Positions 47,683-56,233 of a DNA stretch of 64,000 nucleotides are shown one piece after another. The stretch comes from Sutcliffiella horikoshii. GTDB lineage: Bacteria > Bacillota > Bacilli > Bacillales > Bacillaceae_I. Location: assembly GCF_019931755.1 (NCBI RefSeq), contig NZ_CP082918.1, forward strand, positions 2,646,001 to 2,710,000, read 5' to 3'. The first letter of the stretch is position 1. Each line of letters begins with the position of its first letter. The notes beneath the pieces were generated by a model. It did no database searches and had not been told where the DNA came from. It worked only from the letters and a program-made list of their open reading frames with translations. The translations under genes were made by a program, and so were the position numbers.

Positions 47683-48345
47683 TTATTCGCCGCCTTCTTC
47701 TGTTACTGGTGGGAAGTCGAATGCGATGTCTTCGTTACGTACATCTTTGAATTCTTGGCGCACCATGTGGTAGATGTCGTTTGCCATTTGTGGCGAGTGT
47801 GCTGCTGTTTTGACTGTTACTCGGATTTTGCCGTCTGTTACGCGTACAAGTGCATCATCTACGTCCTTGTGGGAGCGGATGGTGGATTCTAGAATTAGTT
47901 CTTTTTCAGAGATTTGGGCAAGTTCGTTGTATTGGTCAACTGCTTTGGAGATTTCTTCTGCTGGTAGATCTGTGCTTGCCATCATTTCTTTTAATTCTGC
48001 ACGATGAACGCTGCGAAGGTTTTCTAGTTCATAGCGCATTTCTGCTAATGTCTCGTCTGAAGAGATGTATTTTACTACAGCACTGCCGTCTTCCTCTGCA
48101 GCTTCTTCCCCTTCAACCGCTTCCTCACCTTCAGTTCCTTCTGTTCCTTCTTCGCCATCAGTTCCAGCTGTTTCGCCTTCTTCACCGCCGTGATTTTCAG
48201 CGGTTTCCGTTGCTGCAGGCTGTTCTGTGGCGTCATTTGCCAGTTGTTCGCCGGCTTGTTGATCACCGATAAAGTAGTAAGCGGATAAGACGAAAACGAG
48301 ACTTAACATCGTTAGTAACCAAACGGTTTGTTTTTTTAATAACAT
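47683..48345 (-). CDS. spoIIIAH: Stage III sporulation protein AH
   Basis: 220 residues. Single membrane anchor (about 8-27), a long acidic low-complexity stretch (about 35-90, rich in Glu/Gly/Thr), then the YscJ/FliF-like ring-building domain (about 95-205: RVTDGKIRVTVKTAAHSPQMANDIY). It pairs with forespore SpoIIQ across the intermembrane space. The acidic linker is longer than in B. subtilis. Last gene of the operon, 3 bases after AG. Confidence 0.94.
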   Translation of the reverse strand: MLLKKQTVWLLTMLSLVFVLSAYYFIGDQQAGEQLANDATEQPAATETAENHGGEEGETAGTDGEEGTEGTEGEEAVEGEEAAEEDGSAVVKYISSDETLAEMRYELENLRSVHRAELKEMMASTDLPAEEISKAVDQYNELAQISEKELILESTIRSHKDVDDALVRVTDGKIRVTVKTAAHSPQMANDIYHMVRQEFKDVRNEDIAFDFPPVTEEGGE

Positions 48346-48348
48346 GGA

Positions 48349-49017
48349 TTATTCCCCCTCAGATTTTTTTGGAAGTACTGCTACTTTGTGCTGTGGTACG
48401 TCTAGCACTCTTGTGACAGCGTCCAAAATCATTTGTTTTACATGTATATTTTCAGCGCCCTTTGCTACAATCAGAACTCCGCGTATGACCGGTTTTTTGG
48501 TTTCGGTTACGACCGGAATTTCTTGTTCATTTTTCCTGATGACGAGGACTTGTTCTTCTTCTGAGGTATCAGTGACATCGCGTTTCCCACCTTGCTGGTC
48601 AGTTTCGACGGTTGTTTGCTGTGAGGTGGTTTTGTTTGTCTGAAAGACTTTCTTTTCGGAAGCATCGATATTTACGACGACAGATACGTCATTAACTCCT
48701 GTGATTGCCTCCAGTGCATCTTTCAACTGATTCTCAAAGCTTGCCTCGTAATCAGAGATAGTAGAAGGTGCGTTGGCATCGTCATTTTGTCCAAATACCG
48801 GTTCATCTTCCGGTTCTTGCTGCTTCATGGCTGGCAGGACGCCGCCACCTGGAGAGCTTGCACTGTCTTCTCCAAAGAACAGATTTCCGAATAAAATGAA
48901 TCCTACACCAAGGACGAGTATGACCGTCATGTATTGGTATTTTGCTTTTTTATCTTTTGACTGATTGGTAAGCAGAGATTTTAGCCATGGAATGAATGCT
49001 TGGTTTTTCTTTTCCAC
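48349..49017 (-). CDS. spoIIIAG: Stage III sporulation protein AG
   Basis: 222 residues. One membrane segment (about 30-48), then a ring-forming domain with LKDALEAITGVNDVSVVVNID, a charged beta-insertion and PVIRGVLIVAKGAENIHVKQMI. Forms the large channel ring on the mother-cell side. GTG start with a GGGGGG site. Genes in this operon are tightly packed. Confidence 0.94.
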   Translation of the reverse strand: MEKKNQAFIPWLKSLLTNQSKDKKAKYQYMTVILVLGVGFILFGNLFFGEDSASSPGGGVLPAMKQQEPEDEPVFGQNDDANAPSTISDYEASFENQLKDALEAITGVNDVSVVVNIDASEKKVFQTNKTTSQQTTVETDQQGGKRDVTDTSEEEQVLVIRKNEQEIPVVTETKKPVIRGVLIVAKGAENIHVKQMILDAVTRVLDVPQHKVAVLPKKSEGE

Positions 49018-49023
49018 CTTGTA

Positions 49024-49644
49024 CTAATCCCCCCCTTCGACTGCTACTGAAATATTGGTTGGTTGTAGTTGCCATCGATCTGCTAGGAAATTTGCTATTT
49101 TCCCTTCTTCTCTCGAGGAAGGAGCTGGTTCCTTTTGTCTGGAGGTGTCAATTTGAACAGGTTTTACAACTTGAATGGCTGTCTCTTCTGCTTGCTCGAG
49201 TAGAATCACAACGGACTCTATATTTTCTTCTATTGGCATTTCGGTAAGCTGGTCCTCATTTTTCACGACAATTTGCAAGTCTTTCACTGTTAAACCATAG
49301 CTTTCTCTCAACTCCTCCTCCACATCTTCTTTCATTAGGACAGCCGCTTTATTTAAAATGTATGCAGCATGGGAGGCTTGTATTTCTTTTTTCTTCATTT
49401 CTATTAAATTTTCTGTGTTTTCTTTTGATGTGTAGGAAGAATGTGTGGTCATTTTGGCAAAAAGTTCATCCATATCTGTGGAAAGCAACTTCAAGATGGG
49501 GGTAAGGATGACGACAATCAGCAGAAGGCCAATCACTAGTTTTGTGTATTTTTGCATCGAAGAATTCGGGAGCAACATTTCAACGACGGTTGCTAAAAGG
49601 ATAAATAGAATGATACTGGTGATCCATTCTGTTAGGTAACTCAT
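49024..49644 (-). CDS. spoIIIAF: Stage III sporulation protein AF
   Basis: 206 residues. Two N-terminal membrane helices (about 5-25 and 35-55), then a soluble ring-building-motif domain (about 95-205: LRESYGLTVKDLQIVVKN). Part of the mother-cell membrane channel complex. 12 bases after AE. Confidence 0.93.
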   Translation of the reverse strand: MSYLTEWITSIILFILLATVVEMLLPNSSMQKYTKLVIGLLLIVVILTPILKLLSTDMDELFAKMTTHSSYTSKENTENLIEMKKKEIQASHAAYILNKAAVLMKEDVEEELRESYGLTVKDLQIVVKNEDQLTEMPIEENIESVVILLEQAEETAIQVVKPVQIDTSRQKEPAPSSREEGKIANFLADRWQLQPTNISVAVEGGD

Positions 49645-49656
49645 TTACTCTCCCCC

Positions 49657-50829
49657 TTACCTGACCATCACGGTTATATTTCCTGCTGCAATGATGACCG
49701 TGATGCTTAAAAAGAACATGAAGGAGACAATAGCCAAGGCAGCAAAAATATAAATGATGCTTTTGCTGATAATATCCAGACATTTTATGACGGTACCGCC
49801 TCCTAGAGGTTGAAGGAGGGCTGCGGCAAGTTTATAGATAATAGCAATGGAAAGTATTTTCACTGCCGGGAAAGCAGCGAGTAAAATCAATGTGGCAACA
49901 CCCAGGATCCCGACTGTATTTTTTAATAACACAGATGCTGTAATTACTGTATCGGTGGCATCTGTAAACATTCTGCCGATAACAGGGATAAAGTTACCGG
50001 TTACGAATTTGGCGGTACGAATGGCAATTCCATCTGTCACCGCTGCGGTTGCACCTTGTACGGAGATGACACCAAGGAATACCGTTAAGTAGATTCCTAG
50101 AATTCCTATGCTTACGTTTCGAAGTAATGCCGCCAGTTGCGTCACCTTGTAATGTTCACTTAGCGTACTGACAATGCTTAAGATTGCCGAAAGAAACAAT
50201 AGCGGAAGTACGACATATTGAATGAGCAGACCGCTTGTGTTCATCAAGAATAAAATGATGGGATGAAAAAAAGCTGCCGATACCAGTCCACCTGATGAGG
50301 CAATAAGAGCGATAAGCAGTGGAACTAAGGCAATGATGAACCCTGTCATGGCGGTTATTGCTTCGAGTGTGTAAGAGATAACGATATGAAAACTGTTGAG
50401 TGCGATGATAATCAGGACCATGAACACGACACTATAGGCCACTTTACTGACTGTTTTTTGCTCGAAAGCATTTTGAAGCGTTTGTAGGAACATGCTGAAG
50501 ATGGTAAGTAAGATCAGACTGCCGAGTAGTTTTCCGTTTGCCAGCAGTTCATGAAATAGATATTTCAGAAAGCCTTTTGACCATTCTTCCAAGGAAAAGG
50601 ACTTGTCTCCTTTTACAAATTCCATGAATGTCCCTTTTTGACTTTCTGGCAAAAACCCGCCATACTCCTCCATTACTTCTTCCCAGTACACCTTGATTTC
50701 TTCTACATCAATTCCTTCTATTTGATCTGTTACTAGTTCTGACGGCGAAGAGGGTGAGGCTTGTACTATTTCAAATGGAAGGAACAGTAGGATTAACAAG
50801 GCTGCAATGATTGCGAGAATGAATTTCAT
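49657..50829 (-). CDS. spoIIIAE: Stage III sporulation protein AE
   Basis: 390 residues. Signal peptide (1-25, ending in VQASPS), an extracytoplasmic segment, then about eight membrane helices from residue 95 on. The sequence DGIAIRTAKFVTGNFIPVIGRMFTDATDTV is the most conserved AE stretch. Resembles permease-like export components. Confidence 0.95.
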   Translation of the reverse strand: MKFILAIIAALLILLFLPFEIVQASPSSPSELVTDQIEGIDVEEIKVYWEEVMEEYGGFLPESQKGTFMEFVKGDKSFSLEEWSKGFLKYLFHELLANGKLLGSLILLTIFSMFLQTLQNAFEQKTVSKVAYSVVFMVLIIIALNSFHIVISYTLEAITAMTGFIIALVPLLIALIASSGGLVSAAFFHPIILFLMNTSGLLIQYVVLPLLFLSAILSIVSTLSEHYKVTQLAALLRNVSIGILGIYLTVFLGVISVQGATAAVTDGIAIRTAKFVTGNFIPVIGRMFTDATDTVITASVLLKNTVGILGVATLILLAAFPAVKILSIAIIYKLAAALLQPLGGGTVIKCLDIISKSIIYIFAALAIVSFMFFLSITVIIAAGNITVMVR

Positions 50830-50856
50830 AGGATTGCTCCCCTCTGCTTTTTCATT

Positions 50857-51246
50857 TTAAGAAGGAATAAGATTAATGATGGTTTCGATAATAACGGTCA
50901 AGATCGGAATGGCCATCGCGAGTATTAATATTTTTCCGGCCAATTCGATTTTGGATGCGATCGCTCCCTGGCCTGCGTCTTTTGTGATTTGCGCACCGAA
51001 TTCTGCGATATAGGCGATCCCGACAATCTTGAGAATGGTTTCTACATAGATTAAGTTCACATTGGCGTTAATCGCGATCCTCTCAAGCATCCTGATGACA
51101 TCAAATATTTGCTCTACTAAAAATAAGAAAATAGCACAACCGACAAATACGACTAGCATGAAGGCAAATGTCGGTTTTTGCTCTTTTACCACTAATGCAA
51201 GAAAGGTGGCGATTAAGCCAAGACCTACTATTTGGAGAATCTCGAT
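50857..51246 (-). CDS. spoIIIAD: Stage III sporulation protein AD, with probable AUC (non-AUG) start
   Basis: About 129 residues with four membrane segments. Conserved core VKEQKPTFAFMLVVFVGCAIFL and GAQITKDAGQGAIASKIELAGK. The first standard start in frame (GTG 51192) has no ribosome site and would delete a helix that is conserved: the frame continues upstream as IEILQIVGLGLIATFLALVV, aligning with the B. subtilis N terminus, and stops at TGA 51250-51252. An AAGGGGTG site (51254-51261) is 7 bases from ATC at 51246, so that codon (or ATT at 51240) is the likely start. Overall identity is certain; the start is inferred. Confidence 0.88.
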   Translation of the reverse strand: MEILQIVGLGLIATFLALVVKEQKPTFAFMLVVFVGCAIFLFLVEQIFDVIRMLERIAINANVNLIYVETILKIVGIAYIAEFGAQITKDAGQGAIASKIELAGKILILAMAIPILTVIIETIINLIPS

Positions 51247-51262
51247 AGGTCAACACCCCTTA

Positions 51263-51466
51263 TCATTGGAACAGGAATACCGATTTGATTCTTTTGAATA
51301 GATCGTCGACGATGCTTGCTACCATAAATAGAATGTAGATAAATCCGAGTAGGGTTACCCAGTGTGCGTATTCTTCTTTGCCTAGTTGTTTTAAGACGGT
51401 GTGCAGGAAGGCTACAACGATACCGATGCCGGCGATTTTGAATATTACGTCTACTTCAATGCCCAT
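51263..51466 (-). CDS. spoIIIAC: Stage III sporulation protein AC
   Basis: 67 residues, two membrane helices (about 8-25 and 35-55). IFKIAGIGIVVAFLHTVLKQLGKEEYAHW is nearly invariant in the family. GGAGG site before the ATG. Upstream is a 124-bp dispersed repeat that separates it from spoIIIAB. Confidence 0.95.
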   Translation of the reverse strand: MGIEVDVIFKIAGIGIVVAFLHTVLKQLGKEEYAHWVTLLGFIYILFMVASIVDDLFKRIKSVFLFQ

Positions 51467-51522
51467 GGACGCTCCTCCTATTTTTTACGGTTTGCTTTTG
51501 GGATTTCTTTTTAAGTTTAGCC

Positions 51523-51645
51523 GTTGATTTCCGTTGCAGCGGCTCGCTTTCCACGGGCGGTCCGGAAGCCTCCTCGACATTCGCCTGCGGGGTCTTCCCT
51601 GTCCCTTCCTCCCGTAGGAGTCTCGCCGCTTCCACTACAATCAAC
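51523..51645. repeat. 124-bp dispersed palindromic repeat, copy B (inside spoIIIA operon)
   Basis: Starts GTTGATTTCCGTTGCAG and ends CTACAATCAAC, 123 bp, same orientation and about 80% identity to 22775-22898. Conserved blocks: GGGCGGTCCGG, GTCCCTTCCTCCCG, AGGAGTCTCG. It lies between spoIIIAB and spoIIIAC, genes that are normally almost contiguous. Confidence 0.9.
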
Positions 51646-51685
51646 TTGTTCTTTCACCCTTGGTAACTGTAGCCATACTATCAAT

Positions 51686-52201
51686 CTAAATCAGCAAAAT
51701 CACCAGCAGTAATCCTGATAGGACGCCGAGGCTTTTTACCATTCGTTCGTAGCGGTTTTGTTTGTCGCGGGCATCTAGTTCTTCGCGTTCAAGGTGGGTT
51801 AATGCCAGTTGTATGTGTTTTTGTTGGGTATAGCGGTCATGCTGTCCGAGCGTTTCTCCGAATTGCTTCATGATTTCGAGTTCTGCCGTTTTATAGGCGG
51901 TGTTTTTCCACACATCATCCAAACTTTCTTGCCAGGCTTCTTTTACGGACAGACTGGCTTTTTCTAACTTATTAGCAAAGCTTTCAAAAAACCATGAGAG
52001 TGGTTTTTCCAATTGCTTGGAGATGTTTTTAGTGGCATCCGCAAGAGGAGTGTGACCATACATGATTTCAGCTTCAAGAGATTGCAAGGCTACCTTTAAT
52101 TGCCTTAATTGTCTTGGCCTTTCTGTCAGATGCCTTGCCGCTTCAAATCCTGCCCAGGAAGTTGCCACTAGTATTAAAACTGCCCCTATAAGTTTGATCA
52201 T
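51686..52201 (-). CDS. spoIIIAB: Stage III sporulation protein AB
   Basis: 171 residues. N-terminal and C-terminal membrane helices (about 1-18 and 152-170) around a helical domain similar to GspF-type proteins (LRQLKVALQSLEAEIMYGHTPL; LGQHDRYTQQKHIQLAL). Overlaps spoIIIAA by 4 bases (ATGA). Confidence 0.94.
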   Translation of the reverse strand: MIKLIGAVLILVATSWAGFEAARHLTERPRQLRQLKVALQSLEAEIMYGHTPLADATKNISKQLEKPLSWFFESFANKLEKASLSVKEAWQESLDDVWKNTAYKTAELEIMKQFGETLGQHDRYTQQKHIQLALTHLEREELDARDKQNRYERMVKSLGVLSGLLLVILLI

Positions 52202-53130
52202 CTCTTCACACCCTCTTCCCGGTAGATCTCCTCTCCCATTTCATTTACGATTCTCTTGATGGACCCTGGGCCATTCGATCTGGTTAATTCCACGAACCGT
52301 TTTACTGCCCGGTACGATAAGATTTCACGAAGACTTGGCCTGCTTTTTAGCTCATCAAAAGAAAAAGCATGAACCGACATGAGAAGCCCCACCCCTGCAT
52401 TGACGGCTTCCATCACTGCCTCGCTGTCTTCCATCCTTCCAATCTCATCCACGACGATAACATCCGGGCTCATGGAGCGGATCATCATCATCATGCCTTC
52501 TGCCTTTGGACAGCCATCAAGTACATCTACCCTTTGTCCCAAATCATGCTGAGGAATTCCATGTACACAACCAGCGATTTCAGAGCGTTCATCCACAATT
52601 CCTACCTTGCATGACGCCACTCGTTTATCCTCACACCCTGAGCTCATTATCCTGGCGAGGTCCCTTAACAGCGTTGTCTTTCCTGTTTGTGGGGGTCCAA
52701 TTACCATCGTGCTTAGCCATCTGCCTTTTTCGTACAGATAAGGCATTAATGGTGTAGCAACTCCAATTTTCTGTTTGGCAATACGGATGTTAAAGGAGGA
52801 TACGTCCCGGATCGCCTTCACCTTTCCCTGTTCTGTGATTACTTTTCCAGCTAGTCCAACACGATGTCCACCGGTTATCGTGATATATCCACTTTTGAGT
52901 TCTTCTTCCAGTGCATAAATGGAATGCTTGCTAATTTTGTTTAAAATGTGAATCGCATCTGTTGGCGTCACAATATACGATGGAAAATAGGGACTCCCGT
53001 CTATTATCAATTCTAGGGGTCGATTTACCCGAACTCGTATTTCTTCCATTCTCTCCAGTAACGGTGGTGAAAGTGTATCAATAACACCGGTAATATCCGG
53101 TGGCAACACGGTAGTAATACTCGAAAGCAT
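52198..53130 (-). CDS. spoIIIAA: Stage III sporulation protein AA (ATPase)
   Basis: 310 residues, secretion-type ATPase. GPPQTGKTTLLRDLAR (Walker A) and VIVVDEIGRMEDSEAV (Walker B) are intact, with ITGGHRVGLAGKVI before them. Energises the SpoIIIA-SpoIIQ channel. First gene of the operon under a sigma-E promoter. Confidence 0.96.
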   Translation of the reverse strand: MLSSITTVLPPDITGVIDTLSPPLLERMEEIRVRVNRPLELIIDGSPYFPSYIVTPTDAIHILNKISKHSIYALEEELKSGYITITGGHRVGLAGKVITEQGKVKAIRDVSSFNIRIAKQKIGVATPLMPYLYEKGRWLSTMVIGPPQTGKTTLLRDLARIMSSGCEDKRVASCKVGIVDERSEIAGCVHGIPQHDLGQRVDVLDGCPKAEGMMMMIRSMSPDVIVVDEIGRMEDSEAVMEAVNAGVGLLMSVHAFSFDELKSRPSLREILSYRAVKRFVELTRSNGPGSIKRIVNEMGEEIYREEGVKR

Positions 53131-53162
53131 ACATATCCCCTTCTTGTCCTATTATTACTTAC

Positions 53163-53190
53163 AATGTATGCGCGGTCGTACAATATATAA
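53163..53190 (-). promoter_or_regulatory. Sigma-E promoter of the spoIIIA operon
   Basis: The minus strand has TTATATA (53190-53184), a 13-base spacer and CATACATT (53170-53163). The -10 is an exact match to CATACANT. Mother-cell sigma-E control is established for this operon. Confidence 0.8.
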
Positions 53191-53207
53191 CAACGGAATA
53201 CAATTTC

Positions 53208-53489
53208 TCACTTATAGATACCAAATAAGATAAAGCCCAATCCAATGGCGATATAAATCATTTTTGAAAAGGATATCTCATCTGCCATGCTAATCAGCCC
53301 AATCATCATGGTGGAAATGAAAATCAAAGGCCCCACCACCGCTAACATCGAGTTCACAACAACAGCTTTTTTCACATCATTTAAGCTGAGCATAATAATT
53401 GCAGCAGTAATTTCTAATAACCCTGAAAAGATTCGAATCCCTGCCATCGATAGAACGGCCGGGTCGAAGTGGCTTAATAATTTTCTCAT
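53208..53489 (-). CDS. yqhV: Small membrane protein, DUF2619 family (YqhV)
   Basis: 93 residues from ATG 53489 with a GGAGG site 9 bases upstream; the longer frame to 53519 lacks one. Three membrane segments (about 15-35, 40-62, 72-92). The position just upstream of spoIIIAA is that of B. subtilis yqhV. The function is unknown. Confidence 0.85.
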   Translation of the reverse strand: MRKLLSHFDPAVLSMAGIRIFSGLLEITAAIIMLSLNDVKKAVVVNSMLAVVGPLIFISTMMIGLISMADEISFSKMIYIAIGLGFILFGIYK

Positions 53490-53642
53490 TAGAATTTGTC
53501 CTCCCTCTTGCAGCTGCACATTAGAGCATCTTGTACAACCTATGCGGAGGAGATTGAAAGAAGAAGTAAATTTAGTTTGAAAGGAATGATGTAATTTAGG
53601 GAATGCTAGCGAAAGGATTAAATTGGGAAAGGCGTGGATGTT

Positions 53643-55148
53643 ATGAAAGGTATCGGTAAAGTATTTTGGATTTCCGTTATCATTGCTGCTTTGTTTGTAT
53701 TGATCGGGGTTATTTTTCCTGAGCCGTTTAGTAAAGGAATGGATCAGGCAAACTCATTCATTCTAAATGTTTTTGGCTGGTTTTATCAGCTGGCGGCTAC
53801 TTTCTTTCTTTTATTTGCTTTATTTCTCATCTTTAGTAAATACGGCAAAATAAAGCTTGGAAAAGACAAAGATCTCCCGGATTACTCTACCTTGACCTGG
53901 TTTGCGATGCTATTCAGCGCTGGGATGGGGATTGGACTCGTTTTCTACGGAGTCGCAGAGCCTATCTCTCACTTCGCCACTCCTCCGCTTGGTGAAGGCG
54001 GAACTGCAGCATCTGCAAAATTAGGTCTTCGTTACACCTTTTTACACTGGGGATTTCATGCATGGGCCATCTATGCAACCATTGCCCTTTCCATCGCGTA
54101 TTTCAAATTCAGAAAAGACGCTCCAGGATTGATGAGTGCCACTTTGTACCCTATATTGGGGGAGAAAACAAAAGGAGCTTTCGGAAAAACGGTGGATATT
54201 GTTGCAGTTTTTGCGACTGTTTTCGGGGTTTGTGCATCACTTGGTTTAGGTGCACAACAAATAAACGGCGGACTCAACTATTTGTTCGGCATTCCGAATA
54301 ACTTCACTGTACAGCTGACCATAATGGCGATTGTGACCGTTCTATTTATCATTTCAGCAGGGACGGGCCTCTCCAAGGGAATTAAATACTTAAGTAACAC
54401 GAACATGATACTTGCTACACTTCTATTATTTGCTGTCCTTTTTATAGGACCAACAACCTTCTTATTGAATTTATTTACGACAACACTTGGAGATTATATT
54501 CAAAACCTCCCAAGCATGGGGCTCCGTCTTGCTCCATTCAGTAATGAAAATGCCGAATGGATTGAAGGTTGGACGATTTTCTACTGGGCTTGGTGGATTT
54601 CCTGGTCACCTTTTGTCGGGACGTTCATCGCGAGGGTATCTAAAGGACGGACAGTAAGAGAGTTTGTTATTGCGGTGTTATTGGTGCCGACACTTGTGTG
54701 TGCATTTTGGTTCAGTGTCTTCGGGGGAACTGGGATTCATATGGAATTATTTGAAGGGGCTCAAGTTTCCGCCCAAAGTTTTGAAACGGGACTATTTTAT
54801 GTCTATAAACTTCTGCCATTCGGAACCGTTTTATCTATTATCACGATACTGCTTATTGCGACTTTCTTTATTACTAGTGCGGATTCCGCTACGTTTGTAC
54901 TTGGTATGCAAACAACTAACGGAGATATTGATCCACCATTTTTCGTAAAATTGACTTGGGGATTAATTCTTTCTGCTTCTGCGATTGTGTTGATGTATAC
55001 GGGGGGATTGGAGGGTCTTCAAACCGCCATCATTGTTAGCGCTTTTCCTTTGACCTTTGTTTTGCTGATGATGGCCTTCGCGATTGTCAAAGCCTTTCGA
55101 CTGGAAGTTAAGGGTAAGGTTCCTTTGAAGAAAACAAAGGAGCATTGA
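53643..55148 (+). CDS. BCCT-family betaine/choline/carnitine transporter (OpuD-like)
   Basis: 501 residues from ATG 53643 (AAAGG 11 bases upstream; GTG 53634 is too close). Twelve membrane helices. Hallmarks: MGIGLVFYGVAEPISHF, the Trp-rich substrate box WTIFYWAWWISWSPFVGTFIARVSKGRTVREF, and FFITSADSATFVLGM. Sodium-coupled uptake of glycine betaine or similar for osmotic protection. Unlike OpuD, the C-terminal tail is short. The substrate is not proven. Confidence 0.93.
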   Translation: MKGIGKVFWISVIIAALFVLIGVIFPEPFSKGMDQANSFILNVFGWFYQLAATFFLLFALFLIFSKYGKIKLGKDKDLPDYSTLTWFAMLFSAGMGIGLVFYGVAEPISHFATPPLGEGGTAASAKLGLRYTFLHWGFHAWAIYATIALSIAYFKFRKDAPGLMSATLYPILGEKTKGAFGKTVDIVAVFATVFGVCASLGLGAQQINGGLNYLFGIPNNFTVQLTIMAIVTVLFIISAGTGLSKGIKYLSNTNMILATLLLFAVLFIGPTTFLLNLFTTTLGDYIQNLPSMGLRLAPFSNENAEWIEGWTIFYWAWWISWSPFVGTFIARVSKGRTVREFVIAVLLVPTLVCAFWFSVFGGTGIHMELFEGAQVSAQSFETGLFYVYKLLPFGTVLSIITILLIATFFITSADSATFVLGMQTTNGDIDPPFFVKLTWGLILSASAIVLMYTGGLEGLQTAIIVSAFPLTFVLLMMAFAIVKAFRLEVKGKVPLKKTKEH

Positions 55149-55187
55149 TTGGGAAAAAATACAGTCGGATAGAAGGGACGATAAGTT

Positions 55188-55361
55188 ATGAACTTTAAAA
55201 GTGAATTACAAGAAGCTCAAGATATCATTCATAAAGCACACCATCATTTAAAACAAGTTAGTTCCAACACTCCAGAATCAGAAGCTTGTTATTTTGCAAT
55301 AGGAGAACTTGAGAAGGCTCAACAGAAGATTCAACAGGTTCAACAACAAATCAACGAATAG
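55188..55361 (+). CDS. Small helical protein of unknown function
   Basis: 57 residues: MNFKSELQEAQDIIHKAHHH, one Cys at 34, then a Gln-rich helix (EKAQQKIQQVQQQINE). Heptad-like pattern suggests a helical hairpin. GAAGGGA lies 11 bases before the ATG. 39 bases after the transporter gene and before a shared terminator, so possibly in the same transcript. I do not recognise the family. Confidence 0.7.
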   Translation: MNFKSELQEAQDIIHKAHHHLKQVSSNTPESEACYFAIGELEKAQQKIQQVQQQINE

Positions 55362-55370
55362 TAAATAAAA

Positions 55371-55407
55371 AAGAGTACGCACCCTCCAATGAGAATGCGT
55401 ACTTCTT
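55371..55407. terminator. Bidirectional terminator before the nitroreductase gene
   Basis: AAGAGTACGCA / TGCGTACTTCTT is an 11-bp stem with a 14-base loop, with T-runs on both sides. Confidence 0.9.
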
Positions 55408-55411
55408 TTTA

Positions 55412-56119
55412 TTAGTATCTATTCCAATTTACAACCTCATCAAGTGGAAGGCGTGTCTTTTCAAATCCTGCTTTAGAACCTTTACCTAGAGAAATCAACA
55501 TAATAGCCTCATAGTTTTCTGGAACATTGAATGCTTGTAAGAATTGGGCTTCATCGTAACCGCCCATTGGAACGGTATCATAGCCTTTTGCCTTTGCTGT
55601 CAGCATTAATTGCATAGCAACAAGTCCACCATCAATGTGAGCAATTTTCGCTAAGCGTTCTTTAGAAAAGTTCCCGTAACCATCAAGAATGCTGTTAACA
55701 TACATGTTTTTAACGTCTTCTGGCATTCTTCCCTTTTCAGCGATTGCACTATAGATTCGGTCAGCATTTTTGTATGCTTCTCTATCTCCAAGTATAGCGA
55801 TGACAACGGAAGCATCGACGATTTGTTGCTGATTATTGGCGATTGGCAACAAACGCTCTTTTTCTTTTAGATCCTCAATAACTAGAAATCTCCATGGTTG
55901 AAGGTTGCTAGATGATGGTGCTAACGTAGCTGTTTCTAGAATCTCCAGAATTTCACTTTTTTCCATTTTGAATTCAGGATCATATTGTCTTACTGAACGG
56001 CGTTCTTTTGCGACTGTCAGAAAATCTGTGTCCTCTAATTGTTTTGGAGCTTCTTTTGTTGTATCTATTTCTTTTACTTTATTTAAATACTCTTCTTTAC
56101 TCATTGTTTTTTCAGACAT
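55412..56119 (-). CDS. Nitroreductase family protein
   Basis: 235 residues from ATG 56119 (AAGGGG 7 bases upstream; ATG 56125 is too close). FMN-dependent NAD(P)H reductase: RRSVRQYDPEF (FMN phosphate contact), LAPSSSNLQPWRFLVIED, and YDTVPMGGYDEAQF. Physiological substrates may be quinones, nitro-compounds or disulfides. Its promoter carries a perfect inverted repeat, and an Rrf2 regulator gene lies upstream, so it is probably stress-inducible. Confidence 0.9.
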   Translation of the reverse strand: MSEKTMSKEEYLNKVKEIDTTKEAPKQLEDTDFLTVAKERRSVRQYDPEFKMEKSEILEILETATLAPSSSNLQPWRFLVIEDLKEKERLLPIANNQQQIVDASVVIAILGDREAYKNADRIYSAIAEKGRMPEDVKNMYVNSILDGYGNFSKERLAKIAHIDGGLVAMQLMLTAKAKGYDTVPMGGYDEAQFLQAFNVPENYEAIMLISLGKGSKAGFEKTRLPLDEVVNWNRY

Positions 56120-56154
56120 ATTCATTCCCCTTTAACTGTATTTTCTACAAGAAC

Positions 56155-56195
56155 AGTATATGTCGTTAACTGTTCCTTTGTCAACTACAGTTAAC
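56155..56195 (-). promoter_or_regulatory. Nitroreductase promoter with inverted-repeat operator
   Basis: TTGACA (56184-56179), 18-base spacer, TATACT (56160-56155) on the minus strand. GTTAACTGT (56165-56173) and ACAGTTAAC (56187-56195), a perfect 9-bp inverted repeat 13 bases apart, straddle the -35 box. A bound dimer would block RNA polymerase. The adjacent Rrf2 protein is the obvious candidate. Confidence 0.75.
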
Positions 56196-56213
56196 CGAAA
56201 CAAAATAAAAAAA

Positions 56214-56233
56214 GCGAAACATCTAAGTTTCAC
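56214..56233 (-). terminator. Terminator of the Rrf2 gene
   Basis: GTGAAAC / GTTTCGC stem with a 6-base loop followed by TTTTTTTATT on the minus strand, overlapping the last codons. Confidence 0.7.

Noticed and set aside
50857..51192. spoIIIAD starting at GTG 51192
   Set aside because: It lacks a ribosome site and would remove a helix conserved in B. subtilis SpoIIIAD that is encoded just upstream.
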